Assembly (NCBI GenBank): GCA_013398015.1
Contig: VZRR01005855.1
Coordinates: 158,842 to 222,841, forward strand
Length of the DNA stretch: 64,000 nt
From: Oreocharis arfaki
Lineage: Eukaryota > Chordata > Aves > Passeriformes > Paramythiidae
Direction of reading: 5' to 3'
Shown: piece after piece, positions 37,573 through 48,879 of the stretch
Layout of the letters: every line of letters begins with the position of its first letter
Numbering within the stretch: position 1 is the first letter of the stretch
Translations under genes and position numbers: made by a program
The notes under the pieces: generated by a model
The model's database searches: none
What the model was told of the DNA's origin: nothing
Seen by the model: only the letters and a program-made list of their open reading frames with translations

Positions 37573-38100
37573 TGGAGGGCTGTGAGCCCTTGGTGCAGGA
37601 GCTCTCTGCACTCCCTTGGAGGTAAAAATCCTGAAAACCAGAAGAATCTACCCAGAGATAAGCAACCTTCCTTAGGTCGTGGTGAGTTCCTAACATGCCT
37701 TGTTTTCCTTATGGTAATTACCTGTACCCTGCTGGCTAGTTAGTTCCTACCCTGCCCCCTCCCTTTCCCATATAAACCCCTGCCTCTACCCCTTCAGAAG
37801 GGACCTTTCATCCCTGGCCTCCCCTTCAAAGAAGCTGCATAATAAAGGCTACTTCTGTGGAACTGCCATATGAAGCTCCTGTCTCTCTGTCCCAGCATTT
37901 GCCTGGGTGATTTCACAAAGAGCTGAATCCAAAGAGCTGATATCACTTGTAGCCGAGAAGTTGCTACACTTGCTGAAATCACCCGTAGCCTAGGGAAGTT
38001 GCTGGAACTCCTGGAAAAGCTTTCCCTGGCGGGACGCTTTCTTCTAAGAAGATCGCAACGAACTCGGGTGGTCCGACACAGGACTCCCACAGAAGGTGAT
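37573..38100 (+). mobile_element. Solo LTR of an endogenous retrovirus-like element
   Basis: Promoter-like layout of an avian LTR: C/T-rich stretch, TATAAA at 37771-37776, AATAAA at 37841-37846, then a U5-like region with CTGTCTCTCTGTCCCAGCAT and GGGTGGTCCGACACAGGACT. The spacing of about 70 bases from TATA to poly(A) signal fits a compact R region. Exact ends are uncertain: the 5' end may be TGG at 37573, and the 3' end lies between 38080 and 38109. No gag, pol or env coding sequence is attached, so it is a solo LTR. It sits inside a CR1 copy. The 136-codon reverse ORF across it is not a gene. Confidence 0.7.
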
Positions 38101-38390
38101 GCCCCTGCAGGAAAGAGGAGCCCCCACTTGCAACCTGCCTTGCTGTCTGGGGAGGTTTGCTGCTTGCTGGGGGCTTGAATTGGGGATGTCACAGAAAGAG
38201 CCAAGCTGTTCCCACGCAGCTAATTTTCCCTGTGGGCATCAGTAATACTGCTGGGGAAACCTTGAGTGTAGCAAGAGTGACTGCACATCCCTGGTGTTCA
38301 GCATCAGGTACGTGGAGACCCAGGTGGTTTTCTCTTCAATACAGCTAATGATAGGGAAGGGCTTGAGGAAAGTTTGGATGCATCCTACAT
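38101..38390 (+). mobile_element. CR1 LINE, right part of interrupted copy
   Basis: Resumes the CR1 sequence interrupted at about 37572: AGAGGAGCCCCCACTTGC, CTTGCTGTCTGGGGAGG, TTTGCTGCTTGCTGGGGGC, GGGGATGTCACAGAAAGAG, TGTGGGCATCAGTAATACTG, and CACCTTGAG-like and CCCAGGTGGTTTTCTCTTCA motifs. These follow one another in the same order as in the CR1 5' region. Confidence 0.7.
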
Positions 38391-38394
38391 TTCC

Positions 38395-38600
38395 TCTTCT
38401 TGTACTTCCTGAGAAGTTCCTGTCAACCTATTTCTCTAGCCTGTCAATGTCCCTTTGGATGAGCACCTAGACCCTCTGTAATATCTGCCATCTGTACCAG
38501 CCTTGAGTCATCTGCAAGTATGCTGAGGGAGCAGTCTGCCCTGCCATCCAGATCATTAATTTTCAATCTCCTGACATAGTGCTCGCCCATTCCCTGCTCC
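38395..38600 (-). mobile_element. CR1 LINE reverse-transcriptase fragment, antisense
   Basis: The + strand shows the reverse complement of the CR1 RT 3' part: AGCCTGTCAATGTCCCTTTG, GAGTCATCTGCAAGTATGCT, GAGGGAGCAGTCTGCCCT and ATCCAGATCATTAAT. It lies tail-to-tail with the sense CR1 ending near 38390, so the two are separate insertions or the product of an inversion. Confidence 0.75.
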
Positions 38601-38830
38601 TCTGGATCCTGCTGTCTCTGGCTTTATCCTGGTGATGATGCTGGGTGCTACGATGACTTGTCAGCACCTGGTGTCCTTTGCCAGGAGGAACATGATGTTC
38701 CCATTGATAATTTTGTCTTTCTCCTTCTAGGAACTACTTGGGGTCAGTTCTGTTTTCTCTCTAACACACTTCTACACCTTTGCACTTTCTTCATGTGTCT
38801 CCAGCTCGAGTGTTACATCAACATTTGCTG

Positions 38831-38898
38831 TATCTTGTGTCTTTTATGTATTACTGTTAATAAATGTATTATTTATTAACAGTAATAACTACAAGATA
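38831..38898. repeat. Perfect 17-bp inverted repeat with 5-base loop
   Basis: Left arm 38849-38865 (TATTACTGTTAATAAAT) and right arm 38871-38887 are exact reverse complements around the loop GTATT. A second, outer pairing of 8 bases (TATCTTGT at 38831-38838 with ACAAGATA at 38891-38898) lies beyond an asymmetric bulge. No mobile-element family recognised. Confidence 0.85.
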
Positions 38899-39511
38899 GT
38901 AGTAACTTATGAAGCCTGCATTTCTCTGCACTTCATCATTATGTTAGGAGTGTAAATATCACATTCAGCATAGAATAACTTACTACTACTGCTAGCTATA
39001 TAAGACTGTGGTTGTACAATACAAAGATAAAAGAAAGTAAAACAAATTAGCCATGGACACGTGGTAACCAGGTAAACTAATTTAGAACAACTAAGTAGAG
39101 CAAACTTACAGGAAGATCAGGAAAACTGAGCCAGAACACATCTGAAAAACTTAAGGTCTGGTGCCTTTTAAACTCATTACAAAGCTTGTGTCTTGTCAGT
39201 GGCAATGACAAAACTGTATAGCAGGTTACGTGGTTGAACTATTAATAATTTTATTCCATATCTTCTAGCTTTGTATCAGTAAATTGAAATTTTGCTCAGT
39301 GTTTTCAGACCTGTTGTCCCTCCCACATGAATTATGCATAAGAAACAAGATTTCCTGTGTATAGTAACTCGTTGGCTTCTAACATCATCATATTTGGATG
39401 CTGCACTACTTCTGTCATAATGAACTAGCCTGTTTGGTTTGATGGCCATGACGTCAGGCTCCAGGAAAAGCCTATTACATAGCATTAGATCTCTAAGGTG
39501 CAAATTATGTC

Positions 39512-39541
39512 AGAGTCATTTGTTCTCATGCATAATAGTTC
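39512..39541 (+). repeat. Dispersed direct repeat, copy 1
   Basis: Thirty bases beginning AGAGTCATTTGTTCTC and ending CATAATAGTTC. They recur with one mismatch at 40548-40577, 1,036 bases downstream. Flanks on either side do not align. Confidence 0.8.
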
Positions 39542-40547
39542 TTGAGTTGTAGCAGTACGTCCTGTACTTGGACTGTATAAACACCCTGAAGTGCTTTTCG
39601 TTCAGCCTCTTCTTTACTATGGGCTGGAGAACATCTCACCTCTATGCATCAAGAGAAGCTTTTTGCATTACTACTTTTGAGGTCAAGGTTTCATAGTGTT
39701 CTTAGTGTCAGAAAAAAGGTCTGTGCTACCTCTCTTCTGTCATTTTGCCCTTGTTGCACACCAGATTAAGACGAGTGCAGGTGAGCTACCTAGTGTTTGC
39801 ATTTTCAGATTATCTGTACATTCTGGTCACTGTACATTTACTCTTTGTCTTGTCCAGCGGAAAAACCATTCCCATGGGAATTCTTCGATAGGCTTTGAGA
39901 TAGGTTTCAATATCTTGTCAGTCAATTAACATTCATTAAAGACATAGCCTTTGGGAGAGTCTGCTGGGAAAGCTCTGGTACTGCCTGCTGCATCTAGTTG
40001 TGGACCTGAATAGAAATCTGTCACTTAAGAGCAAGGATGAGGCCGGATAGGAATAGAAAATTATCTCTAGAGATTGCTTAAGATGCAGTCTTTAATATGA
40101 ATTTAGATGCAGATATCTATAAATAGAATAAAACTTTGAATATTAAGGTAGTTAAGCATGTTTAAAAATGCAAACAGAAGACTCAGTTTTCTGAGGGTTT
40201 TCTTTAGCTTGGTTCTTTGATTTCCCACTTCACAAAGTCCATTCTCATGACTTTAAATTATTTCATTTTCAGCTTCAAGGTAATTTACAGATAGGGAAAC
40301 GTCCATGAAATGTTCTTATGGTCCTACCCAAACTGAGATTGCCCCTGTTCAATGGAACATGTGAGCAGCCCCTAGCTGGCCGTATCAGTCCAGCTGTATC
40401 ACAAGCATGAACTTACTGAGACTCATTTTTGAACTGCTTGAGGTTTTTGATCCTGCTCTTATAACAATCTGTTTTCAGAATATGATTGCATCAATAGTGC
40501 AGATATCCTACTCATATTACAAATGAGTATTTATCTACAGCTCATTA

Positions 40548-40577
40548 AGAGTCATTTGTTCTCGTGCATAATAGTTC
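40548..40577 (+). repeat. Dispersed direct repeat, copy 2
   Basis: Matches 39512-39541 at 29 of 30 positions, with A to G at the 17th base. The origin is unknown. Confidence 0.8.
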
Positions 40578-41024
40578 ATTTCCTTCCCTGATGTTAACTG
40601 AAATGTCTGCCCCTGTGTGAATAGGTATACATGCGAGAATAACTTTTTGCCTTTTAGAGGAGGGCTGCTTGGGACCCATCAGCAAATACTTTCTCACAGT
40701 GTCTCTTAAAACAACCCCCCACGCCTTTCATCTCTCAGGCAGGCCTTCTGCACATGGCTTTTAGGATTTGTCTTTCCTGAGTATAGGTCATTGGTCCTGG
40801 ATCCACAATTGAGAGCATTTCTCCATCTACTGGGAATACCTCTGCTGACAGATTTTATGGTTTTATTCTTGGTTGTTTTGATGTTTTATAAGCACTGTAT
40901 TATGCTGGCCATTTATGTGGGCATACCTAAGCAACGTGTCCCAGTACTGTGTACAGAAAAAAAAGCCAGTGTGAGGCTGGCTCTCTGCTTATAAAACCAG
41001 AGCAGCTGTGCCTGTTCTGTGATA

Positions 41025-41080
41025 TGCACTGACCATGTTCAAAGCAAAGCTTTGCACTGCTCATGTTCAAAGCAAGCCTT
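41025..41080 (+). repeat. Two-copy tandem repeat, 28-base unit
   Basis: Unit 1 is 41025-41052 and unit 2 is 41053-41080, both beginning TGCACTG and sharing ATGTTCAAAGCAA. They are identical at 24 of 28 positions. Confidence 0.8.
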
Positions 41081-41856
41081 TTTACCTACTGCTTCTTCAC
41101 AGTGCTGGTACTGACAACAAAGTTCATCCAGAATCATCTCCTGTCTTTCATAAAAGCAAGAGAAAGTGAAATGAAAACTCTTACATAAAGCATTTTGCCA
41201 GCAAAGGCTCTTCTCTTTTGCCACAATATGCAGCAAGAGAGAGGAGATTCTGCACGTGACAGGATTCTTTATGCCATTTCCCTGTTCAAATATTCTGAGT
41301 TCCATTTTAAGTCTTGCTTGAAAAGTTTCTGTACAGTTTGTCAGTTTTATGCATTTACTTGTGCCAATATGCATTGCTATACTTTAGGATAGCAATCTGA
41401 AATGTGGTTTGCAAAAGGGTAGTTAGTGGAAAATTTGCCTCTAAATTCTTATTTTCTCTTATAGGAGAAAAAAATCATGTGACTTGAACGGCACCATTAA
41501 ATCAGTTTCTTTCAAGTCATTGCTTTTTTCCAACAAATACGATTTTGTTATAAAATATGTGAGAATCTGGGAAATGCCCCTGCCCAAATACCTCTTTTCT
41601 GGGTGTTCTGTCATATCCATCACAGTGGTATCTGTGGCTGCCCTGAGTTCCAAAATCCATGACCTTTGGAAGCACATGGATTTCAAAGGGTAACAACAGG
41701 TACTAATCTCTTGGGTTATACCTGAAAAGCAGCTGTCTGGTTGAAGATTTTCTTTCTGCATTGTCGCCTGTAAAATTTATATGATATTTGGATTCTTGAC
41801 AGTGCCTGTATGGGGTGAAAGTTAGATATGAAAGAGTATGGAAGTTCCAGACAGAG

Positions 41857-42005
41857 AATTTTTAAAATTATTTTTTAAAATGAATAAATTAATAGAAATA
41901 TGTAAATACTTAATATTCATTACGTATTAATCAATAACTACTGATTCAATTAATAAGAAACAATTTAATATTATTCAATGCTAGAATATTAAAAGAAATT
42001 CTTAA
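41857..42005. repeat. Extremely AT-rich block
   Basis: About 150 bases of nearly pure A/T with many ATTAAT/TTAATA words and almost no G or C. It could be a matrix-attachment-like or homeodomain-rich element or simple low-complexity DNA. The sequence alone does not decide. Confidence 0.6.
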
Positions 42006-42819
42006 AATGCGCATCATGTTTATTGGCATACTGTTACAGTTTTGTATGTATGTATGCACACATACACACTTGTGTGCATAGTTATAGCCATATCACATGG
42101 TAGCGATCCTTTGTCACAGGCTGGCTTCTGCCAAAATGATTTGGATCGATTCCCAATGAAACTCCCCCTGTGAATGACTGGCCTTGTTCCTGTAGGGTGG
42201 CACTCAGAGAGACCCATGCCCCAGTGGGTGCCCTGCGGATTTTGTACGCTATTTAGTCACTGTTCTGCAGTGCTTGTCGTGCTCAGCATTCCTGTGCCTC
42301 ACGTTGCAGCAGCCGGCAGCTCATTACTGTGTTTGTTGCTGATATCAGCTGCTGGTGCTGCTGCTGCCGGCGTTCCTTAACTGCTGCGTTTGCTCCTGTC
42401 CTCGAGTAGGCTTCGCCCTACATGACACAAGCCTTGTCAGCAGGGTCATCCATCCTGGGGCACCTGGTCCATCAGGGCTTCCAGTGAATGGGCCAATTAG
42501 TACAACAGATCAGCGTCTTTGGACAAAGTCCCTTGCCAGAGCTTTAGAGGACACCAGGTAGCCGTGGCATAGGACAGCAGCTCTATTCAGCAGCCCATAA
42601 CTGGCCACAAAGGTAACACAGAGTGCGTGATTGATTGGGTCTGGCTGAAGAGAGATCACCAACCTGCCTGTGAGTAATTGTGCTGCTCACCAGGAAAGGA
42701 GATGCACGATGGGTTAAGAAAATTGCAGGTAGTGCACAGTTACTCATAGCAGTAAGGTTTAGAGCAGGCTGTGAAGAGTTGAAGGGCATTTCCAAACCAC
42801 TCAGTCTTCTAATAAGCTT

Positions 42820-43010
42820 ACCCAGACGTAATTCAGCAGAGGCAAGTGCAAAGCAATGGGCTTCAAGGGAAGATAGATGTTGTGTCAATTGTAAACTGGC
42901 AGGCTCAGAGCTGATCTGCACAGCTCAGGGGCAAGATTGTGGGGTCATGCTAAATGATTCCATGAGGACATTGGCTCAGCACCCAGTAATGGTCCAAATA
43001 GAAACCAAGT
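42820..43010 (+). mobile_element. Possible decayed CR1 fragment
   Basis: Scattered similarity to the CR1 segment after the RT domain: AGCAGAGGCAAGTGCAAAGC resembles 'AACAAGGCCAAGTGCAAGGT', followed by weaker matches. It lies just upstream of the clear CR1 3' end at 43275 and may be the same copy with an unrelated or highly diverged middle. Confidence 0.35.
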
Positions 43011-43274
43011 GAGAATTTTTAGGAAACCAGTTATGACATTCTTCCACTGTATAATTCTATTCACCTGCAATGTAACTTTACAGCCTAGCAAAGACAGGGG
43101 GGATATAATAGGGGGCTACAAATCTGTTCACTGCTCTACGATACAAAACCTAGAGGTTGAACTTCCAAAGCTAGCAGAAAACCAAGAGCAACAAAAACCT
43201 GCTGGAAGAGTGTTGAAAACAACCATTCCTACAATTCTCTGCCCTGCCTGGGCAGACCATTGGATTGGACCTTT

Positions 43275-43485
43275 TATTCACTGAAAGGGTGGCCAGGCAC
43301 TGGAACAGGCTGCCCAGGGAAGTGGTGGAATCAGCATCACTGAAAGCATTTAAAGGACGAGCAGATGTCACATGTGAGGACATGTTTTAGAGGTGGATTT
43401 GGCAATGCTGGGTTAATGGTTGGATTTGATGATGTTAGAGGTCTTCTCCCTCCATAATGATTCTGTGTTTCTATGACTTTGAAGA
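43275..43485 (+). mobile_element. CR1 LINE 3' end
   Basis: Clear CR1 tail in sense order: GGGTGGCCAGGCACTGGAAC, AGGCTGCCCAGGGAAGTGGT, GGAATCAGCATCACTGAAAG, then TTGGATTTGATGATGTTAGA and AGGTCTTCTCCCTCC, ending GATTCTGTGTTTCTATGAC. It is 5'-truncated. Confidence 0.9.
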
Positions 43486-43489
43486 AGAG

Positions 43490-46400
43490 GCTTTATCTTC
43501 CCAGGTCTGCTGTGTCCTGCTTAACCCACCCCTGGTGTCACACGGGGCCTCTCGGTGATGCTCTGTGGGTAAAAAACACACAAAAAAGCAAACACTAACA
43601 GCAGAGAGGCTTCAGCAATGGTTTGTGTGTGCATCAGTGGTTTTGGCAATCTGTTTCTGGAATAAGCTATTACCAACTGTTTGTCTGTTTAGAAATGATC
43701 AGTTTGACAAATGGTGGCTATAAAATGAAGACTCTTAAATTGCTGACCTTAGGAAGCCCGAGGAGGAGTTAGCTTTAGAAACGATGAAGACTGAAGACAT
43801 CTTAAAATAGACACAAATCACATTTGCCATCATGAAGGTTATCCATCAAAAAACAAAATAGAAATCAACTTTTTTTCCTCCTAAAATTCAATACATATGG
43901 AGAATTTGCAGTTATATTTAGGAAAACAAGAAAGGAAATTACAATGTCATGAATATACCTCTATTGATTTTATGACAAATGGCTAGAAATCTGGTAAAAA
44001 TACCTCTACTGACTTGGAGCCAGACCCCAGACTAAGCTTGAAATTTTATATGAATGTAAAGTAGACATGAAGTTGTGCATTTATCACAGTTCAGGAGAAA
44101 CCACAATTGAGGAATTTAAATTTAGAATATGTTTCCATTTACTATTCAATTTGCCGTTTCATGTGTCTCCCAAATAATTTACTACAGCTGGTGCTATTTT
44201 ATTAAACCATGGCTTTATCAAGTTGGTGTAGTCCAACTGTTCAACTCACAAACAGAAAATGCTCAGAAGATGTCTTTGCCCGTCTTTCTTTATTATTTAT
44301 CCACAAGGAAAAATTACTCCTTAGGTCTGATCAAAAGCTGTGGTTCATTTTGAGGACAATATTTAACAGCATCTACTCTGACACTCTCCATAAATTTCCT
44401 GAGGGATTCCAAATGTATGCTATTAGTTATGAAGATGACATAAATGGAAGAGATTATATATAATAAGCTGGCAGTAAAGTAAGATTTTAATGGACAGCTG
44501 AGAGATTGTACATTTAAATTCAGATGGAGATGAAAAACTGTATAGTAATAAACATTAAAATAGCGGGGAAATGAAAAACTGTACCATTCAATCTTAAAAC
44601 AAAATGTTCTGCTTCTTGTTAAGGACCACAACAAGCTTTTGAGTTTGCTCTGCAGGGAGGAAAGACGGCAGAAACAAAAAAGAGCTACTGATTTACTTCA
44701 GTCACTCTCCAGTAAACATGCTAGGCAGCCATGTATCCACAAATAATTGTCCAACTTCCACGACTGCAGGTGTCATTTGTCATGACAAGCTACAGATTAA
44801 TAGTGACCAGAGAAAAACTTGTCTAATTTCATGCTGTATTTTGTTCCCTGTATGCATTCTGACATAAAGCTTTGTACAAAATGAGAATACACTGAGCTGG
44901 CATCCTGTAAAACCTTGAGACTTAGTGATTTATCCAGGGCTTTACTAGTTATGCATCAGGAAGAATATCTTTTCCAACAAACCAGAACTCAGTAATGAGG
45001 CATTTTTGAGTGTTAATCATTGTGTCCTACTGCTGAATTCCAGATTTATTGCACATAAAAGAAGTCAAGTGTTGCCAAAATCAAACATGGCAAATTTTTA
45101 ACATTGCAGCCTCTTCCTATGAAGGTTTTTGCCCTCAAGAAACAGCTACAGTGATCACATCCTTCTCATTATGGGAGGAGGGGGAGAAGAAAACCTGCAA
45201 ATGAACTCTAATGAGCTAATAAGGGGTAAATATCTAATGGTATTTCCAGTTGGTACGAGTAGCAAGAAAAGCTGAGTTCAATTTTTGAGGAGTTAGTCTC
45301 CTCAAAAATAAGTAGCAAGAAAAACTCCAAACCAGAGGAGTTCAATTCCATCGTGACAATCCCATCCTGACTAACATCTCTTGTACAGTTTCACAGCCGC
45401 TGTGCAGAGCCAGTGCTTGGATCAGGATTGCATCTGCTGCGGGTTACAGTGGATAGTCATTAATAATGGATTCACTGGCGCTGTAAACAATGACTGGGGA
45501 GAAGGCAAGGGGGAGTGATATTCAACCCATCCAGAAAGGAGGGAGAACTCTCTTCTCTTTTAATGGAGGGCAGTAAGGGATCAATTATGGTTCCCAAAAT
45601 CCAGCCAAACACTTGTGAGTTTGTAGATATAGGACTTTGACTCTCAAGTCTCTGGTTGCCTAAGTAGCATTCAGAGCTTCGCATGGAAAAAAATCACCAT
45701 CAGGTACAGGAAGGCTTAAAACAGGTGAAAAATTTATTATCAGTTCTGTAATTTGATGTGTAGATTTTGCACGAATGTCTTGGTTTTCAAGCTTTATGCC
45801 GCAGTTCCTTGTTCCTTCTATTGATGTCTGGGTGATATCACCTGGAAATCTTCCCTTGTTGTTTGTAAAAGGAGTGCAGCAGGTCTAAGGCTTAAGCATT
45901 ACAGGCAGGCCCATAGAATTTGGGATGGTGGAGTCTGGTATTAGAGGGCAGAGGTAATACAGGTGGGAGAAGAAATAAAAGGGGTCAAACACAACAAATC
46001 AGTGGTGTGCCCAAGCTCCGGCAGCTCTTTGCATCCAGTTTCTGTAGTGAAAGTCTAGACAGCACTGCACATAGCCTTACTGCTTGTGGCCTTTGATGTT
46101 GTCTAGAGGATCTGTGCATGTCTGGGTTGACTGGAACCAGCCTTTGGGGCAAGAATTAACTTTGTAAGTCCAGATTCTCTGGTGCCTTTTCTTCTCTGTC
46201 ATCACCTTCTCATGGAAAAAGATGGGGAAGAGAGTTTATTTGATCAACAAGTCAGCTAGAGTGTGCTAGAAAAGGAAAAATAGATGTACAAAAGGATAAA
46301 AATCACCAAATTTACTGGACAAAGAGAGTTCATTCTAAAGGCTATCATATGTTGTGATGATTTTGGATATAGGTAGGTAGGAAAGTTGAAGAACCAAATA

Positions 46401-47530
46401 AGCCATAAAAATTTTTTTTTGCAAGCATCACCTAGGGCTTGTGAATTTTTCGAAGAACACATCAACAGAAGAAAGAAATTAGGATAATAAAGATGAAAAA
46501 TGTGAACAGACATGAATACCTGAAGGAAGTACTCACAGTATATTGGCAGGGAAGAACTAGGAGAGAAACCATTTAATGGAGTTCAATGTTCTGGTTTTGA
46601 AAAAGTAAACATTTTTCGGCTAAAATTAGGATTGCTCAACAGAACAGATTTAATTGAAAATGTAGATTATAATAATTAGGACAGAAACTTATTTCTTTGC
46701 TGATTTTTGTATACTTCATTCTGCAAAAGTTTCTGTGAAAAAAAGGAAAATATACTTGGATTTTTAAACTACAGAATAAAAAATTGCCTTTACATCATGC
46801 AGTCAATTTTGATAGACCATTTGTATTATTCACGCATTGGTGTATTGTTCCTGCACTTGTTAGTATCTCTTGAATGGATATTCCCTACCTATTTCATTTA
46901 ATTTGTCAGGAGTAATAAATCACAGTGGGTTTGTCTGTGTGTCCCTGAAGCAAGACAAATAACTTTGCCTTACTTCACTTAGCCCCAGGCTTCTTTGTGG
47001 GTGATATGTATGCCTGGAAATTTAAGTCAGAAGCAATACTTGTTTTTTCATTATCCAATTGCTGTCTGTACAGCCCTAGAGAATGGAAAATTAATACTTC
47101 AATTTTCAAGTATTTGGGACCGAGCTGCAAAAAATCACCTCCAACTTCCAATCTGGAACCTCGTTGAAAAGATTTCACAAACAAGTAGATAAGACCTCTT
47201 CTAAAAAGAAACAAGCTTGAAGTATGAGGGAAGTAGAGCCACTTACTAACGGCTCTCAGCGTTTAAAGAGCCATGGTCAAAATTCATTGAATTTAAACAA
47301 GCTAATTTTGTGGTAACCCTATCATCATCCAAGCCTTCTGTCTGTATTTAGGGCAGAACTGAGTTAGTTTTGAAGATGATTTTAAATAGCTCACTTGCTA
47401 AAATATGCATGTGTAAGAGACCTCAACACAGCAAAAAACTTGTGTTAGAATAGTTTTGTCTGAAAATGTTACCTAAGCCTGAAGAGAAAACTGTGCTCTC
47501 ATTGCAACAGGAAGATCAAATATTTTGGAT
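43490..47530. other. Gene-free, largely unique interval
   Basis: About 4 kb without a recognised repeat or exon. AT-rich with homeodomain-like words. The segment about 44640-45130 has the texture of conserved non-coding DNA, but conservation cannot be tested here. A hairpin with flanking duplications lies at 45258-45347. Confidence 0.5.
45258..45347. repeat. Hairpin with flanking direct duplications
   Basis: A perfect 12-base inverted repeat, ATTTTTGAGGAG (45281-45292) and its complement (45298-45309), surrounds the loop TTAGT. On both sides lies the same 13-mer AGTAGCAAGAAAA (45258-45270 and 45311-45323) followed by GAGTTCAATT (45274-45283 and 45338-45347). The combination suggests a local replication template switch. 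Confidence 0.8.
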
Positions 47531-47539
47531 GTTCAAGAC

Positions 47540-48040
47540 CTTGAGAGCACCAGTAGGCTTCAATAACCCCTGCCAGCCTCACCCAGGGACTCCACTCACC
47601 TCTTTGACCAGGGCACCCAGGCCCTCATTTAAGCTGAAGCTTGGGTCCTCAGTTCTTGCCTGAGCTATGTCATGGACATAATGGTCTCCAGCTCCTCCTC
47701 AGAACACACCTTGGACATGTGTATCAGGTAACATTATTTCTGCTCCTGCCTGTGGCCCTGCCAGTCCTAAGTGGACCCCCAAACCTGACTGATGGCTTTC
47801 CTTTTCCTGGGGCTGCTCATAGAGCCCATCACCAGCATCCTGCCCTGTCCACCACGTGCAGGTCCTATGGGACTGTGCCTTATTGGTGAGGACACTGCCT
47901 GGGCTGTGGTCGTCCTCACTTTCTGGTTTGTTCCCTCTCTCTGAGCAGTGCCACTCATGCTGCTCCCCAGCACTGCTTTGGGATAACCAAAGTACAAATC
48001 ATTCTTTGCCTGTTTCAGAGATGGACCTTCATAAAGCCCT
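47540..48040. repeat. GC-richer interspersed repeat, family not identified
   Basis: A block with higher GC and a familiar repeat-like wording (GACCAGGGCACCCAGGCCCT, CTGAGCTATGTCATGGACAT, CCTGGGGCTGCTCATAGAGC, GACACTGCCTGGGCTGTGGT). I recall similar text in other bird genomes but cannot name the family with certainty. Overlapping ORFs on both strands (47641-47889, 47767-47997, 47856-48230) are shadows of the composition. Confidence 0.45.
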
Positions 48041-48729
48041 CTTGTTTTTCAGGATAAGCTCCTGTCTCACAGACTCATGGCATGATGTCAAGAGGAGGAT
48101 GGTACATGATGCTCTGAGATGCAGTGTTTTGACCATTTTCTCTAAAAGACATTTAATTGTGCTGACTCTAATGTGGCCACAGATGTACAGAGCAGTCAGT
48201 CCTGATGTACCTCATCAAGTGTTTATTTAATTGTCAATTCATATGGAACCATGTTCTCTGTCCCCCACTGGAGGCAGCTGACTGCATTTAAATGCCGTCT
48301 GGAACAGAGCTGGGAGCTACCCCTTACGCACACTACATCCGTGAGATTTCAGACACCTGCTCACCGCCTTCTTCACACAGCCAGAACTAGCCGGGCACTC
48401 TGAGACATGCCAGCTTTTGGTTTGCACCTTTGGCAAAGCAAGCACCTGGAACTGGGTACTCTGTTGCTGATTGCGACTGCTCTGGCGCATAAAGAAGGGA
48501 TACAGCACTCCATCCTCTGTCTCTCTGGATGCTACCTAAACCCTAACTCTGCTCTGACGGTTTGCTTTAAGATTGTTTCTCAATAACTCTGTAGGAGATA
48601 AATGGACTATGAGATACCCAATACAGAGATGGTCATGCTACAGGTTTGGCAAGAAGGTCCTCTTTTGGCTGGAAAACTCTTTTAAAGAATAAGAAAGATA
48701 AAAGCAGGGTTGATTGTCATTTTCCAGGA

Positions 48730-48870
48730 TAGAGAAGTATCAGCAGTGGCACCTCAGGGGTTGTTACTAGACCAGGATCTGAGATTTGTCCATCATCTTC
48801 ATCACTTTCTTTAGAAATGGCAGTGCACAGTGAAAGTTTGCAAGTGATGCATTTTGGTATTCAAAGACTG
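48730..48870 (+). mobile_element. Probable CR1 LINE RT fragment
   Basis: Motifs CACCTCAGGGGTTGTTACTA, CATCATCTTCATCACTTTCT, GCAGTGCACAGTGAAAGTTT and GCAAGTGATGC parallel the CR1 RT region around 'CCCAGGGGTC...AACATCTTCATCAA...AAGTTTGCAGATGAC'. Highly diverged. Confidence 0.5.
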
Positions 48871-48879
48871 TTTAAATTG

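Larger units (their letters stand above)
38900..42780. other. Gene-free AT-rich interval with small duplications
   Basis: No gene recognised. It contains a dispersed 30-base direct repeat (39512-39541 and 40548-40577), a 28-base head-to-tail duplication (41025-41080), an extremely AT-rich block (41857-42005) and a moderately GC-rich stretch (42170-42560) whose origin I cannot name. ORFs are short and unremarkable. Confidence 0.55.

Noticed and set aside
37219..38204. Reverse-strand ORFs of 130 and 136 codons
   Set aside because: They are antisense frames across the CR1 5' region and the inserted LTR. The GC-rich composition explains their length.
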